From positions 1 to 64,000 of the forward strand of contig NZ_RIZG01000007.1 of NCBI RefSeq assembly GCF_003721245.1: a DNA stretch of 64,000 bases. Reading direction: 5' to 3'. The position numbers were made by a program, and so were the translations under genes. The notes under the pieces were generated by a model. It saw only the letters and a list, made by a program, of their open reading frames with translations. It had not been told where the DNA came from and did not search any database. Each line of letters starts with the position of its first letter. Within the stretch, counting starts at the first letter, position 1. Source of the stretch: Marinomonas hwangdonensis (GTDB taxonomy: Bacteria; Pseudomonadota; Gammaproteobacteria; Pseudomonadales; Marinomonadaceae). Shown here piece by piece: positions 18,985 through 27,403 of this stretch.

Positions 18985-19757
18985 TGACACATCATCAAAA
19001 TAAAACGGTTTTTCCCAGTTTAGCAGGGCGTCATGCTCTGGTGAGCGGGGGAGCGTCTGGCATTGGCGAAGCCTTGGTGCGAGCGCTGGCTCAGCAAGGG
19101 TGTTTGGTGAGTTTTTTCGATATTGATCAAGTAGCAGGCGATAGCCTAGCAAAAGAGCTGAATGATCAAGGATTAAAAGCCCATTTTAATCTAGTGGATT
19201 TGACAGAAATAGACACGCTTCAAAACGTCATTGCGGAACGAATGGCGGATTGGGGCGCGATTCGTATCTTGGTAAACAATGCCGCTAATGATCAACGTCA
19301 TACCTTACAAGACATGACGTCAGAGGCGTTTGACCAATGCATGTCAGTGAATTTAAAACACCATTTCTTTGCAGCTCAAGCGGTGGCGCCAGCCATGGCT
19401 GAAGCCGGTGGCGGAAGCATCATTAATATGAGTTCGAACTCTTGGATGTTGGGGCTGGCTGGTTATCCGGGCTATGTGACCGCAAAAGCCGGTATTTCAG
19501 GCTTAACCAAAGGCTTGGCCCGTGAGCTTGGTGGGCAGAAAATTCGTGTTAATACGGTACTGCCAGGCTGGGTGATGACGGAAAAGCAAAAGCGTCTGTG
19601 GCTGACCCCAGAAGCGGAAGCTGAGCTGATGACACAGCAAGCGCTGAAAGAAAAAATCGAACCAGAAGATGTCGCCGATTTAGTGTTGTTTTTGGGCGCA
19701 GATGACAGCCGAATGATCTCTGGACAAAGTTTGATTGTGGACGGAGGGCGTGTGTAA
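18984..19757 (+). CDS. SDR family oxidoreductase, probable D-galactose 1-dehydrogenase
   Basis: This 257-residue classical short-chain dehydrogenase has the dinucleotide motif SGGASGIGEA near residues 20-29, NNAAND near 97, a catalytic Ser near 150, and YVTAK with Tyr164 and Lys168. It closes the route between galactose and galactonate in an operon that lacks galactokinase, so oxidation of galactose to galactono-lactone is the best assignment. Substrate identity is inferred from the neighbours. Both ends overlap adjoining genes by one base. Confidence 0.82.
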   Translation: MTHHQNKTVFPSLAGRHALVSGGASGIGEALVRALAQQGCLVSFFDIDQVAGDSLAKELNDQGLKAHFNLVDLTEIDTLQNVIAERMADWGAIRILVNNAANDQRHTLQDMTSEAFDQCMSVNLKHHFFAAQAVAPAMAEAGGGSIINMSSNSWMLGLAGYPGYVTAKAGISGLTKGLARELGGQKIRVNTVLPGWVMTEKQKRLWLTPEAEAELMTQQALKEKIEPEDVADLVLFLGADDSRMISGQSLIVDGGRV

Positions 19758-20743
19758 TGACGCCATTAACTCCAGTTTCTCATACGGTTAGAGATCACCC
19801 CCGCTTTATTGCTGTTGATTGGGGAACGACCAATTTACGCGCTTTTTTGATGAATCAGGATGGCGATATTGAAGAGCAACGAGACAGTGATCGCGGCATG
19901 CTCAAGCTCGGCACAGCGGATTTTGAAACCGTTTTATCCGAGTTGTTAGGCGACTGGCTCACGTCTGATTTACCCATCTATATGGCGGGCATGGTGGGCA
20001 GCCGAGGTGGCTGGCAAGAAGTGCCATATCAGCAATGCCCAATCAAGTTGGATGATTTAGGTGACCACCTGGTGTGGTTGTCGACCTCATTGCCCAATCG
20101 TGTGGCTATCGTTCCTGGGTTGCAAGCCATTGGCATAGCGGGTCACCTTGATGTAATGCGTGGTGAAGAGACTCAGCTACTGGGCGCAATGGATTGGTTA
20201 GAGGCTGAAGGTCGCGGTAAAGATGCGCCGCTATTTTGCTTGCCAGGTACCCACTGTAAATGGGTACAGATTACCGATGGGCAGGTAGTGCAATTTTCTA
20301 CCTCGATAACAGGTGAATTATTTGCACGATTGGATGATGAATCCAGTCTAGTAAAGGGCTTGCCTAAGTCGGATCAGCTGAATGAAAACGCCTTTAACAA
20401 AGGCGTGCTCGCCAGTCAGCAAGCAGGTGGTATTTTGCATCATTTGTTTAGTGCTCGTAGCCGTTTTGTTTGTGGCGAACTGAGGGCCGATGAGGTGCGA
20501 GACTACCTGTCTGGTGTGGTGATTGGTCATGATGTAAACGATGTGTTAGCGACGCAGGCCACATCAACAAGCCCCGTTTTGATTATTGGTAGTCAGGCGT
20601 TAAGTGAACGGTATGCTTTAGCCTTGTCTTCTCGAGGCCTTAACGCTGAGTTTTTAGCGGCGAACGAAGCCAGCATTCGGGGCTTAAAACGCCTAGCAAA
20701 TCGTCAAAATACGTTGAAAAACCGTTCGGCTATAGGAGCTTAA
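19757..20743 (+). CDS. dgoK: 2-dehydro-3-deoxygalactonokinase
   Basis: This 328-residue kinase of the DgoK family phosphorylates 2-keto-3-deoxygalactonate with ATP. The N-terminal phosphate-binding motif AVDWGTTNLRAFL (about residues 14-26) and YMAGMVGSRGGW are family hallmarks, as is PGTHCKWV near 163. It overlaps the dehydrogenase stop and is followed one base after its stop by the aldolase, matching the usual dgoK-dgoA order. The product, KDPGal, is the aldolase substrate. Confidence 0.92.
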   Translation: MTPLTPVSHTVRDHPRFIAVDWGTTNLRAFLMNQDGDIEEQRDSDRGMLKLGTADFETVLSELLGDWLTSDLPIYMAGMVGSRGGWQEVPYQQCPIKLDDLGDHLVWLSTSLPNRVAIVPGLQAIGIAGHLDVMRGEETQLLGAMDWLEAEGRGKDAPLFCLPGTHCKWVQITDGQVVQFSTSITGELFARLDDESSLVKGLPKSDQLNENAFNKGVLASQQAGGILHHLFSARSRFVCGELRADEVRDYLSGVVIGHDVNDVLATQATSTSPVLIIGSQALSERYALALSSRGLNAEFLAANEASIRGLKRLANRQNTLKNRSAIGA

Positions 20744-20744
20744 C

Positions 20745-21383
20745 ATGATGACACACTCTTTTAATGCATTGATGCATGAATTCCCCATGGTCGCCATATT
20801 GCGTGGTGTTACACCAGATGAGGTGGTTGAGCATGCTCAAGTTTTGCTGAATGCTGGTTTTCGTTTGATTGAAGTGCCGCTTAATTCGCCCGATGCGTTT
20901 ACCAGTATTCGCACATTGCAAGAACGCTTTGGCGATCAAGCCTTGATCGGTGCGGGCACTGTATTGACTATGCCTCAATTAACCGAACTGGTCGCCACTG
21001 GCGCTAAGCTGATGGTCTGTCCGCACACGGACGTCGAGCTGATTAAAGCGGCAAAAGTGGCTGGCTTGTACGCCATGCCGGGCTTTTTTACCGCGAGCGA
21101 AGCGTTCGCAGCACTGCATGCGGGCGCGGATGCGGTGAAACTCTTTCCGGCCGAAGCCTTACCAACGATCAATGTGGTGAAAGCCTTGGGCGCCGTGATT
21201 CCTGCCGAGACGTGGTTGTGTCCCGTTGGCGGCGTAACGCCAGATAACGTGAAAGAGTATTTGAATGTGGGTGCCCGTGGTTTTGGGCTGGGGTCCGCGT
21301 TGTATAAAAAAGGTCAGTCTGTAGAAACCACTCGTGCCAATGCAGAGGCCTTTATGGCCGCGTGGAAAGCGTATCAGAAATAA
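20745..21383 (+). CDS. dgoA: 2-dehydro-3-deoxy-6-phosphogalactonate aldolase
   Basis: This 212-residue class I aldolase of the KDPG/KDPGal family splits KDPGal into pyruvate and glyceraldehyde 3-phosphate. MVAILRGVTPDE (residues 11-22), the catalytic region FRLIEVPLNSP, GAGTVLT, and the Schiff-base Lys in ADAVKLFPAE at about residue 130 are visible. The N-terminal sequence matches the DgoA rather than the Eda branch. AGGAG lies upstream of two possible ATG starts three bases apart (20745 and 20748). Confidence 0.93.
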   Translation: MMTHSFNALMHEFPMVAILRGVTPDEVVEHAQVLLNAGFRLIEVPLNSPDAFTSIRTLQERFGDQALIGAGTVLTMPQLTELVATGAKLMVCPHTDVELIKAAKVAGLYAMPGFFTASEAFAALHAGADAVKLFPAEALPTINVVKALGAVIPAETWLCPVGGVTPDNVKEYLNVGARGFGLGSALYKKGQSVETTRANAEAFMAAWKAYQK

Positions 21384-21430
21384 GGCTCTTATTAAGTTAA
21401 GTCGTTAAAACAGGTGGGAGAATAACAATA

Positions 21431-22309
21431 ATGCATCAAATCAGTACGCAGCGCCATCAACTGGCCGAAGGGCCATTTTGGAGCCAGTCAGAGCAAGCCC
21501 TTTACTGGGTCGATATTCCGGCCTGCCAAGTGTGGCGTTGGCACCAAGCGTCAAATGAAACTCAACATTGGACTTTGCCGAAAAAAGTGTCCGCGGTATT
21601 TACCACGCAAAGTGATCGATTATTGGTGGCCTTGGCAGATTCCGTCGCGTACTTAGACAAGTCTACTGGCGAATTAGAGCCATTGTGTGATTTGGATACA
21701 GACATTCCTGGTAATCGCAGTAACGATGCGAAATGTGACCCTAATGGGGATCTTTGGGTAGGCACCATGGACGATGCCGAAGAGCAAGCATCGGGTCGAC
21801 TCTGGAAAGTGACACCAGAGGGCAAGAAGACCTTGATGCTGGAAGGCATTGGTATTTCCAATACGTTGGCGTGGGATGAGTCTCGTGGACGGTTTTACTT
21901 TGGCGATTCCATGACGCGCAAGGTACATGCTTTTCCTTACCCGGAATTTTACGATGTGCGTAGCCAAAAACCGTTTTTTGCAGTGAAAGAAGGCATTGGT
22001 GCCGATGGTTCTTGCATCGATTCTGAAGGGTGTTTGTGGAACGCCAACTGGGATGGTTCGCGAGTGGTGCGCTACAACCCAGAAGGTGACGTATTACAAA
22101 CCATTGAATTGCCTTTTTCAAAACCCACAAGCTGCGCATTGGGTGGCCCAGACGGCAATATCTTATTCATTACTTCTGCCAGCGTAGCTACCACTGAAGA
22201 CGAATTGGCAGACAAACCTTTGTCTGGTCATGTGATTGCCATCGATTTAAACAGCGCAATGGGGCTGGATGTTACTGGTGCGCCAAGTCAGCCTTTTGCA
22301 GGAGCATAG
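21431..22309 (+). CDS. SMP-30/gluconolactonase family lactonase, probable galactonolactonase
   Basis: This 292-residue six-bladed propeller of the SMP-30 family (LAEGPFWSQSEQALYWVDI at the N terminus) has the metal-site residues Glu near 15, Asn in GNRSNDAKCDPNGDLWVGTM and Asp near 205 (GADGSCIDSEG). Such enzymes hydrolyse sugar lactones. In this operon it would convert galactono-lactone made by the SDR enzyme into galactonate. GTGGGAGAAT supplies the ribosome-binding site, and the gap of 47 bases from dgoA is the longest within the unit. Confidence 0.9.
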   Translation: MHQISTQRHQLAEGPFWSQSEQALYWVDIPACQVWRWHQASNETQHWTLPKKVSAVFTTQSDRLLVALADSVAYLDKSTGELEPLCDLDTDIPGNRSNDAKCDPNGDLWVGTMDDAEEQASGRLWKVTPEGKKTLMLEGIGISNTLAWDESRGRFYFGDSMTRKVHAFPYPEFYDVRSQKPFFAVKEGIGADGSCIDSEGCLWNANWDGSRVVRYNPEGDVLQTIELPFSKPTSCALGGPDGNILFITSASVATTEDELADKPLSGHVIAIDLNSAMGLDVTGAPSQPFAGA

Positions 22310-22312
22310 AAT

Positions 22313-24283
22313 ATGAAATTAGGTGTATGTTATTACCCAGAACATTGGCCAAAAAGCCGTTGGGTTGAAGACGCTAAGCACATGCAGCGTATCGGTATTG
22401 AATTCGTGCGTATTGGTGAGTTCAGCTGGAGCAAAATCGAACCCACTCCTGGGGAATTTCATTGGGAATGGTTAGCAGAATCCTTGGATATTTTGCATGC
22501 CCATGGTTTGAAAGTCATTTTAGGAACGCCGACCGCGACACCACCAAAGTGGCTGGTGGATCGTCATCCATCGATGTTGGCGAAAGACGAGCAGGGCCGA
22601 GTACGTCACTTTGGTTCGCGTCGCCATTATACCTTTGCCAGCCTTGAGTACCGTGAAGAATGTCGTCGTATCGTTACTTTGATGGCACAACGATATGGTC
22701 AGCATCCGGCGGTAGCGTCTTGGCAAACCGATAATGAGTATGGCTGCCATAACACCATATTAAGTTATGCCGAAGCGGATTTGGCTGCGTTTCGTCTTTG
22801 GCTGGCAGAGAAATACGGAACAGTTGCCGCCTTGAATAAAGCCTGGGGCAATGTGTTTTGGAGCATGGATTATCGGTCTTTTGATGAAATTGAATTGCCA
22901 AACTTAACCGTGACCGAAGCCAACCCATCCCATCGTTTGGACTTTCAACGTTGTTGCTCAGATCAAGTGGTAGCCTTTAACAAGCTGCAAGTGGATATCT
23001 TGCGTGAGCATTCCACAGGCCGTGATTTAGTGCACAACTACATGGGATTCTTTACGGCATTTGATCACCACAAAGTGGGTCAAGATCTGGATGTGGCGAG
23101 TTGGGATACTTATCCGCTGGGCTTTTTGGATCAAGAAGCGATCTATACCGCAGAAGAAAAACACCAGTACATGCGCGTTGGGCATCCCGATTTTGGTGCT
23201 TTTCACCATGACTTATACCGTGGCTGTGGTAAAGGCCGCTTATGGATAATGGAGCAGCAGCCTGGCCCTGTGAACTGGGCGCCACATAATCCCACACCTG
23301 CCAATGGCGCTGTGCGCTTATGGACATGGGAAGCCTTTTCTCACGGTGCGGAATTGGTGTCGTATTTCCGCTGGCGTCAGGCGCCCTTTGGGCAAGAGCA
23401 AATGCACGCAGGATTGCTGCGCCCAGATGCCGAAGAAGCCGAAGCCGCTCAAGAAGCGCGTCAGGTTGCGGAGGAGGTGAAACGTTTATCGGCGTCTTTG
23501 GGGCTGGATGCAGACGAGTTAATGTCGCTTCCCAGCGCCGGAAAAGTGGCTTTAATGTTTGATTATGATGCCTGTTGGTCATTGGATATTCAGCCTCAGT
23601 CTCGTGCTTACCGCTACCTGTTTTGGTGCTACCGCATGTATGAAGCGCTACGTGAACTTGGATTATCAGTCGATATTATTCCAAGCAATGCCTCTTTAGA
23701 TACCTACGAGCTACTTGTGTTACCTGCTCAAGCTCACATTTCTCCTGAGTTACATGACAGGTTAGGTGCGTATCAAGGCGTGCTGTTTGCGGGGCCAAGA
23801 ACGGGGAGCAAAACCGACAGTTACCAAATACCTGAAAACCTTGCTCCGGGTCCATTGGCTAGTTTATTACCATTAACGGTAGAGCGAGTTGATGCCTTGC
23901 CTGAGCATACCCAGCCCGCCGTATCGGGTCGTTGGGGGGCAGGTAACCTCAAACACTGGCATGAACAGATAAAGACGACATTGCCGTGTTGGTTAAAAGA
24001 TGACGGAGGGAATCCAGTGCTAATGGGAGAGGGTCGCCATTATTATCTTGGCTCTTGCATTGATACTGAGGTGTTAAAGGCCAGCTTGGCGAAGCTTGCT
24101 GAGATGGCGAATTTACCTACTTATTATTTGCCAAAAGGGGTACGCGTTCGGGAGCGAGGCAATGTCATTTTTGTCTTCAATTATGGGGTAAGTCCGGTAT
24201 TTTTTGCGCCAGAAAACGCCGCGTTATTGATGGGTGACCCGATGATAAAAGCAGCGGGCGTTTCAATCTGGAAGAAAAACTAA
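22313..24283 (+). CDS. GH42 beta-galactosidase
   Basis: This 656-residue family 42 beta-galactosidase opens with the typical GVCYYPEHWP. The acid/base is Glu142 in TDNEYG and the nucleophile Glu314 in IMEQQPG. The TIM barrel fills about residues 1-380, a flavodoxin-like trimerisation domain about 400-600, and a small beta domain the end. No signal peptide is present, so the substrate is imported beta-galactoside. It begins three bases after the lactonase stop and ends the long unit before the operator-bearing gap at 24284-24396. Confidence 0.94.
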   Translation: MKLGVCYYPEHWPKSRWVEDAKHMQRIGIEFVRIGEFSWSKIEPTPGEFHWEWLAESLDILHAHGLKVILGTPTATPPKWLVDRHPSMLAKDEQGRVRHFGSRRHYTFASLEYREECRRIVTLMAQRYGQHPAVASWQTDNEYGCHNTILSYAEADLAAFRLWLAEKYGTVAALNKAWGNVFWSMDYRSFDEIELPNLTVTEANPSHRLDFQRCCSDQVVAFNKLQVDILREHSTGRDLVHNYMGFFTAFDHHKVGQDLDVASWDTYPLGFLDQEAIYTAEEKHQYMRVGHPDFGAFHHDLYRGCGKGRLWIMEQQPGPVNWAPHNPTPANGAVRLWTWEAFSHGAELVSYFRWRQAPFGQEQMHAGLLRPDAEEAEAAQEARQVAEEVKRLSASLGLDADELMSLPSAGKVALMFDYDACWSLDIQPQSRAYRYLFWCYRMYEALRELGLSVDIIPSNASLDTYELLVLPAQAHISPELHDRLGAYQGVLFAGPRTGSKTDSYQIPENLAPGPLASLLPLTVERVDALPEHTQPAVSGRWGAGNLKHWHEQIKTTLPCWLKDDGGNPVLMGEGRHYYLGSCIDTEVLKASLAKLAEMANLPTYYLPKGVRVRERGNVIFVFNYGVSPVFFAPENAALLMGDPMIKAAGVSIWKKN

Positions 24284-24289
24284 ATAAAG

Positions 24290-24365
24290 TGGAACTGAGT
24301 TTCTTTTATTGTGTTTTAGTGGTTGATAATTCGTCAAACTTGATTAATACTGAAACCCAGTTCCA
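24290..24365 (+). promoter_or_regulatory. Two IclR-type operators ahead of the galactoside-binding protein gene
   Basis: TGGAACTGAGTTTCT (24290-24304) and TGAAACCCAGTTCCA (24351-24365) are imperfect palindromes of the form TGRAA-N5-TTYCA, and they are inverted copies of each other with one mismatch over 14 bases. Both match the site at 13262-13276. The downstream copy lies at or just past a weak promoter (TTGATA, 16 bases, TAATAC). Paired sites 61 bases apart could allow loop formation by an IclR tetramer. This gives the binding protein its own regulated promoter. Confidence 0.6.
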
Positions 24366-24396
24366 ATTAATAAAAAAGAAAAAGAGGGCTTACTAA

Positions 24397-25620
24397 ATGA
24401 AAAAATTACAATCCATGTTGATAGGGGCAATGGCACTGGGTGCTGTCTCTATGGTGAACGCTGGAACCTTGGTGATTAATTCGGATCAAGCCGATCCAGC
24501 ACCTAAAAAAGCGTTTGCTGAGATCATTGAAAAATTCGAAAGTGAAAACCCTGATATCACCGTCAAATACAATTTGTACGATAAAGAAGGCTACAAAACT
24601 GCGATTCGTAATTGGCTAGCGACAACGCCACCTGACATCGTTTTTTGGTACGCGGGTAACCGTATGAAAGCGTTTGTTGATCGCGGTTTATTTGAAGATG
24701 TCAGTGATATTTGGGACGAGCAAGAGCTGAAGGTAAACATGGCGTCAGCGGCGCCTGCCATGACCATTAATGACAAGCAGTGGGGCGTTCCATACACCTA
24801 CTATCAATGGGGCATTTATTACCGCAAAGATATTTTTGACAACCTAGGGTTGGCTGAGCCTAAGACGTGGGAAGAATTTATAGCGGTAAACGACACCTTA
24901 AAAGCCAACGATATTGCACCCATTGCGATTGGTACTAAATACTTATGGACCGCAGCCGGTTGGTTTGACTATTTGAATTTGCGTACCAATGGCTTGGACT
25001 TTCATATCGATTTGATGGATGGCAAGATTCCTTATACCGATCCGCGTGTGCGCCAAACCTTCGAAAATTGGAAGGTGTTGATTGATAAAGGCCATTTTTT
25101 AGACAATCATGCGTCGTACTCTTGGCAAGAAGCACAGCCCTTTATGTACAACGGCAAAGCCGCTATGTACTTAATTGGTAACTTCATTGTGCCGAATTTC
25201 CCGAAAGAACTGGACGGTAAAATGGGTTTCTTCCAATTCCCACAGATAAATCCTTCAGTTGGTATGGCGGAAGATGCGCCGATGGACACCATTCATATTC
25301 CAGCCAAAGCGGCCAACAAAGAAGATGCGCGTAAGTTCTTGGCCTTTATGGCACGCGCGGACAACCAAACCTTGGTGAATGAAGCCTTGTTGCAGATCCC
25401 GCCACATGCCAAAGCCAAAGCGCCAGATGATTTCTTCTTAAACAAAGGCGTTGAAATGTTGAATAACGCTTCCGGTACCGCTCAATTTTATGACCGTGAT
25501 ACAGACCCCAGCATGGCACAGGAAGGCATGAAAGGTTTCCAAGAGTTTATGGTTAGACCTGAGCGTATGGATGCTATTTTGAAACGTTTAGAAGGCGTTA
25601 GACAGCGTGTGTTTAAATAA
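24397..25620 (+). CDS. ABC transporter sugar-binding protein for galactosides
   Basis: This 407-residue extracellular solute-binding protein family 1 member has a signal peptide of about 22 residues ending MVNA, then a mature two-lobe binding protein with GYKTAIRNWLATTPPDIVFWYAGN near the N terminus. It completes the importer whose permeases are at 13365-15091 and ATPase at 11224-12327. A separate promoter with its own operators fits the need for excess binding protein. AAAGAGGG precedes the ATG, and an intrinsic terminator follows at 25703. Confidence 0.92.
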   Translation: MKKLQSMLIGAMALGAVSMVNAGTLVINSDQADPAPKKAFAEIIEKFESENPDITVKYNLYDKEGYKTAIRNWLATTPPDIVFWYAGNRMKAFVDRGLFEDVSDIWDEQELKVNMASAAPAMTINDKQWGVPYTYYQWGIYYRKDIFDNLGLAEPKTWEEFIAVNDTLKANDIAPIAIGTKYLWTAAGWFDYLNLRTNGLDFHIDLMDGKIPYTDPRVRQTFENWKVLIDKGHFLDNHASYSWQEAQPFMYNGKAAMYLIGNFIVPNFPKELDGKMGFFQFPQINPSVGMAEDAPMDTIHIPAKAANKEDARKFLAFMARADNQTLVNEALLQIPPHAKAKAPDDFFLNKGVEMLNNASGTAQFYDRDTDPSMAQEGMKGFQEFMVRPERMDAILKRLEGVRQRVFK

Positions 25621-25702
25621 TCACATTCTAATAGGCCACAATGCTTCTTTTTGATCTAACGCTTTAAGCGAATAGCCAATTAAGCAACTAGCAAAGTAAA
25701 AA

Positions 25703-25738
25703 AACCAGTTCAACCTTCGTTGAGCTGGTTTTTTTTTG
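25703..25738 (+). terminator. Intrinsic terminator of the galactoside locus
   Basis: AACCAGTTCAAC pairs with GTTGAGCTGGTT (12 bp, one G-T wobble) across a CTTC loop and runs into nine T residues. The A run before the stem makes it potentially bidirectional. Confidence 0.9.
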
Positions 25739-25787
25739 GATTTTATACAGAGATTACTGGGGGTTAATGAAAGTTATTATCAAGTGA

Positions 25788-25825
25788 TTGTCATGTGTAT
25801 TTATTATGTTATATCATAACTTTTT
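25788..25825 (+). promoter_or_regulatory. Promoter overlapped by a Zur-like palindrome
   Basis: TTGTCA (25788-25793) and TATCAT (25812-25817) with an 18-base spacer each match five of six consensus bases. The -10 lies inside ATGTTATATCATAAC (25806-25820), with arms GTTAT/ATAAC around a central T. This agrees with most of the gammaproteobacterial zinc-uptake regulator (Zur) box GAAATGTTATANTATAACATTTC. If real, zinc-loaded Zur would repress the ABC importer that follows. Confidence 0.5.
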
Positions 25826-25849
25826 GTCATAGTTGTGAGTGAGCAAATA

Positions 25850-27403
25850 ATGATCTCTTGTGGTTTGAAGCGTGTTTTGTCCTGTGTGTTGGTGGTTGGG
25901 GCTTTGTCGAGTGGGGGAGCGATTGCGCAACCGACTCAGTCTAATACCTTGTCGATCAGTGCGGCGTTTGAATTTACCAGTTTAGACCCGTCTAAAAATG
26001 GTTTTATTTACAGCCGTATGCAGGTGTTGGAAACACTGCTGGATGTGGATGAAAAAGGGCTGTTGATTCCCGCGTTAGCTGAGCGTTGGGAGATCAGTGA
26101 AGACGCAAAAACCTGGTCTTTTCATTTACGGGAAGGGGTGCGTTTTCATGATGGTGCCTTGATGGACGCGGAGGCGGTCGTCAATAGCTTGTCTATTGCT
26201 CAAGCCAAACACGGTGCACTACGAAATGCGCCTATTGAAAGTATTCAAGCCGTTGATAAAAACACGCTAGTGATTCGCTTATCTCGGCCTTATACGCTTT
26301 TAGGGGCGGTATTAGCCAATTATGCCAACGGTATTGTGTCACCAGAAGGGTATGGTCAAGACGGTGAAGTGTTAGCTTTGTCTGCAACGGGGCCTTACCA
26401 GCTGCATCAGTTTGCTCCGCCACACAAATTGGTCGTGGAAAAATTTGACGATTATTGGGGAAAAAAAGCCACAATTCCCTATGCGAGCTATTTAACCGGT
26501 CACCGTGTTGAGAGCCGCGTGTTGCAGGCGCGCAGTGGTCAGGCAGATATCGTGTTTGGTTTAGACCCTGCCAGTATTCCTTCTCTGAAGCGTTTACCAA
26601 ATTTAGCTCTGTATTCCAATGCGATTCCTCGAACCATTGTTTTGAAGGTAAACAGTGGTCACCCATTTTTAAACGATGTGAGTGCGCGTCAAGCCCTGAG
26701 CATGGCGATCAACCGTCAAGGGATTGCGAATGGCATATTGCGCACGCCCGGGTCGGAAGCCGAGCAGCTGATGCCAGCCTTTTTATCCAATTGGCACCTC
26801 AATCGTTTAGACAATGACAATCAAGCTCAGACAATTAAGCCAGATGCTTTATTGGCGTCATTAGGCTGGAAAAAGAATGCCCAGGGAATGCTGGAAAGAG
26901 ACGGACAGGCGTTTGAGTTAACTCTGATCACCTATGCAGACCGTCCAGAGCTCACCACTGTCGCTACCGCCATCCAAGCTCAATGGCAGGCAATTGGTAT
27001 CAGCACCAAGGTTCAGGTAACCAATTCCAGTGCCATTCCGATGGGCCATCAAGACGGCTCCTTAGAAGTGGCTTTAATGGCGCGTAACTACGGCTTCATT
27101 GCCGATCCGTTGGGGGTAATGTTGTCGGACTTTGGCGCTAACGGTGGCGGTGATTGGGGGGCAATGAATTGGAATAATGCGGAATTGAGCCAGCTTTTGT
27201 CATCGCTTGAGCACACAGCAGACCCCAAGCAATACCGAGACATTGCCCAGCGTAGTGCGCAATTGATCTATAACGAGCGTCCAATGATCCCTGTTACTTT
27301 TTATGTGCAGCAAACGTCGGTGAATAAGCGTGTCGCAGGCTTTCGATACGACCCTTTTGAGCGCAGTTTCTTTTTGAATGAAATGGAGTTTGTTAAGCCA
27401 TGA
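25850..27403 (+). CDS. Nickel/peptide-type ABC transporter substrate-binding protein (SBP_bac_5)
   Basis: This binding protein of about 517 residues belongs to the OppA/DppA/NikA family. A signal peptide (residues 1-26, ending GGAIA) precedes the three-domain fold with the family signature LLDVDEKGLLIPALAERWEI-like segment and TWSFHLREGVRFHDG. The overall pattern is closer to NikA and metallophore-binding proteins than to OppA. The ATG at 25850 was preferred; a GTG at 25835 is also in frame and neither has a strong ribosome-binding site. The Zur-like box upstream suggests a metal or metal-chelate substrate. That is an inference; a small peptide remains possible. Confidence 0.85.
   Translation: MISCGLKRVLSCVLVVGALSSGGAIAQPTQSNTLSISAAFEFTSLDPSKNGFIYSRMQVLETLLDVDEKGLLIPALAERWEISEDAKTWSFHLREGVRFHDGALMDAEAVVNSLSIAQAKHGALRNAPIESIQAVDKNTLVIRLSRPYTLLGAVLANYANGIVSPEGYGQDGEVLALSATGPYQLHQFAPPHKLVVEKFDDYWGKKATIPYASYLTGHRVESRVLQARSGQADIVFGLDPASIPSLKRLPNLALYSNAIPRTIVLKVNSGHPFLNDVSARQALSMAINRQGIANGILRTPGSEAEQLMPAFLSNWHLNRLDNDNQAQTIKPDALLASLGWKKNAQGMLERDGQAFELTLITYADRPELTTVATAIQAQWQAIGISTKVQVTNSSAIPMGHQDGSLEVALMARNYGFIADPLGVMLSDFGANGGGDWGAMNWNNAELSQLLSSLEHTADPKQYRDIAQRSAQLIYNERPMIPVTFYVQQTSVNKRVAGFRYDPFERSFFLNEMEFVKP

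Noticed and set aside
23052-23582. A 176-codon open frame on the minus strand inside the GH42 gene
   Set aside because: It lies wholly opposite a clear beta-galactosidase, has no ribosome-binding site and reads as proline- and histidine-rich shadow sequence.
26232-26666. A 144-codon frame opposite the SBP_bac_5 gene
   Set aside because: It is a shadow of a well-supported binding-protein gene and has no start signal.
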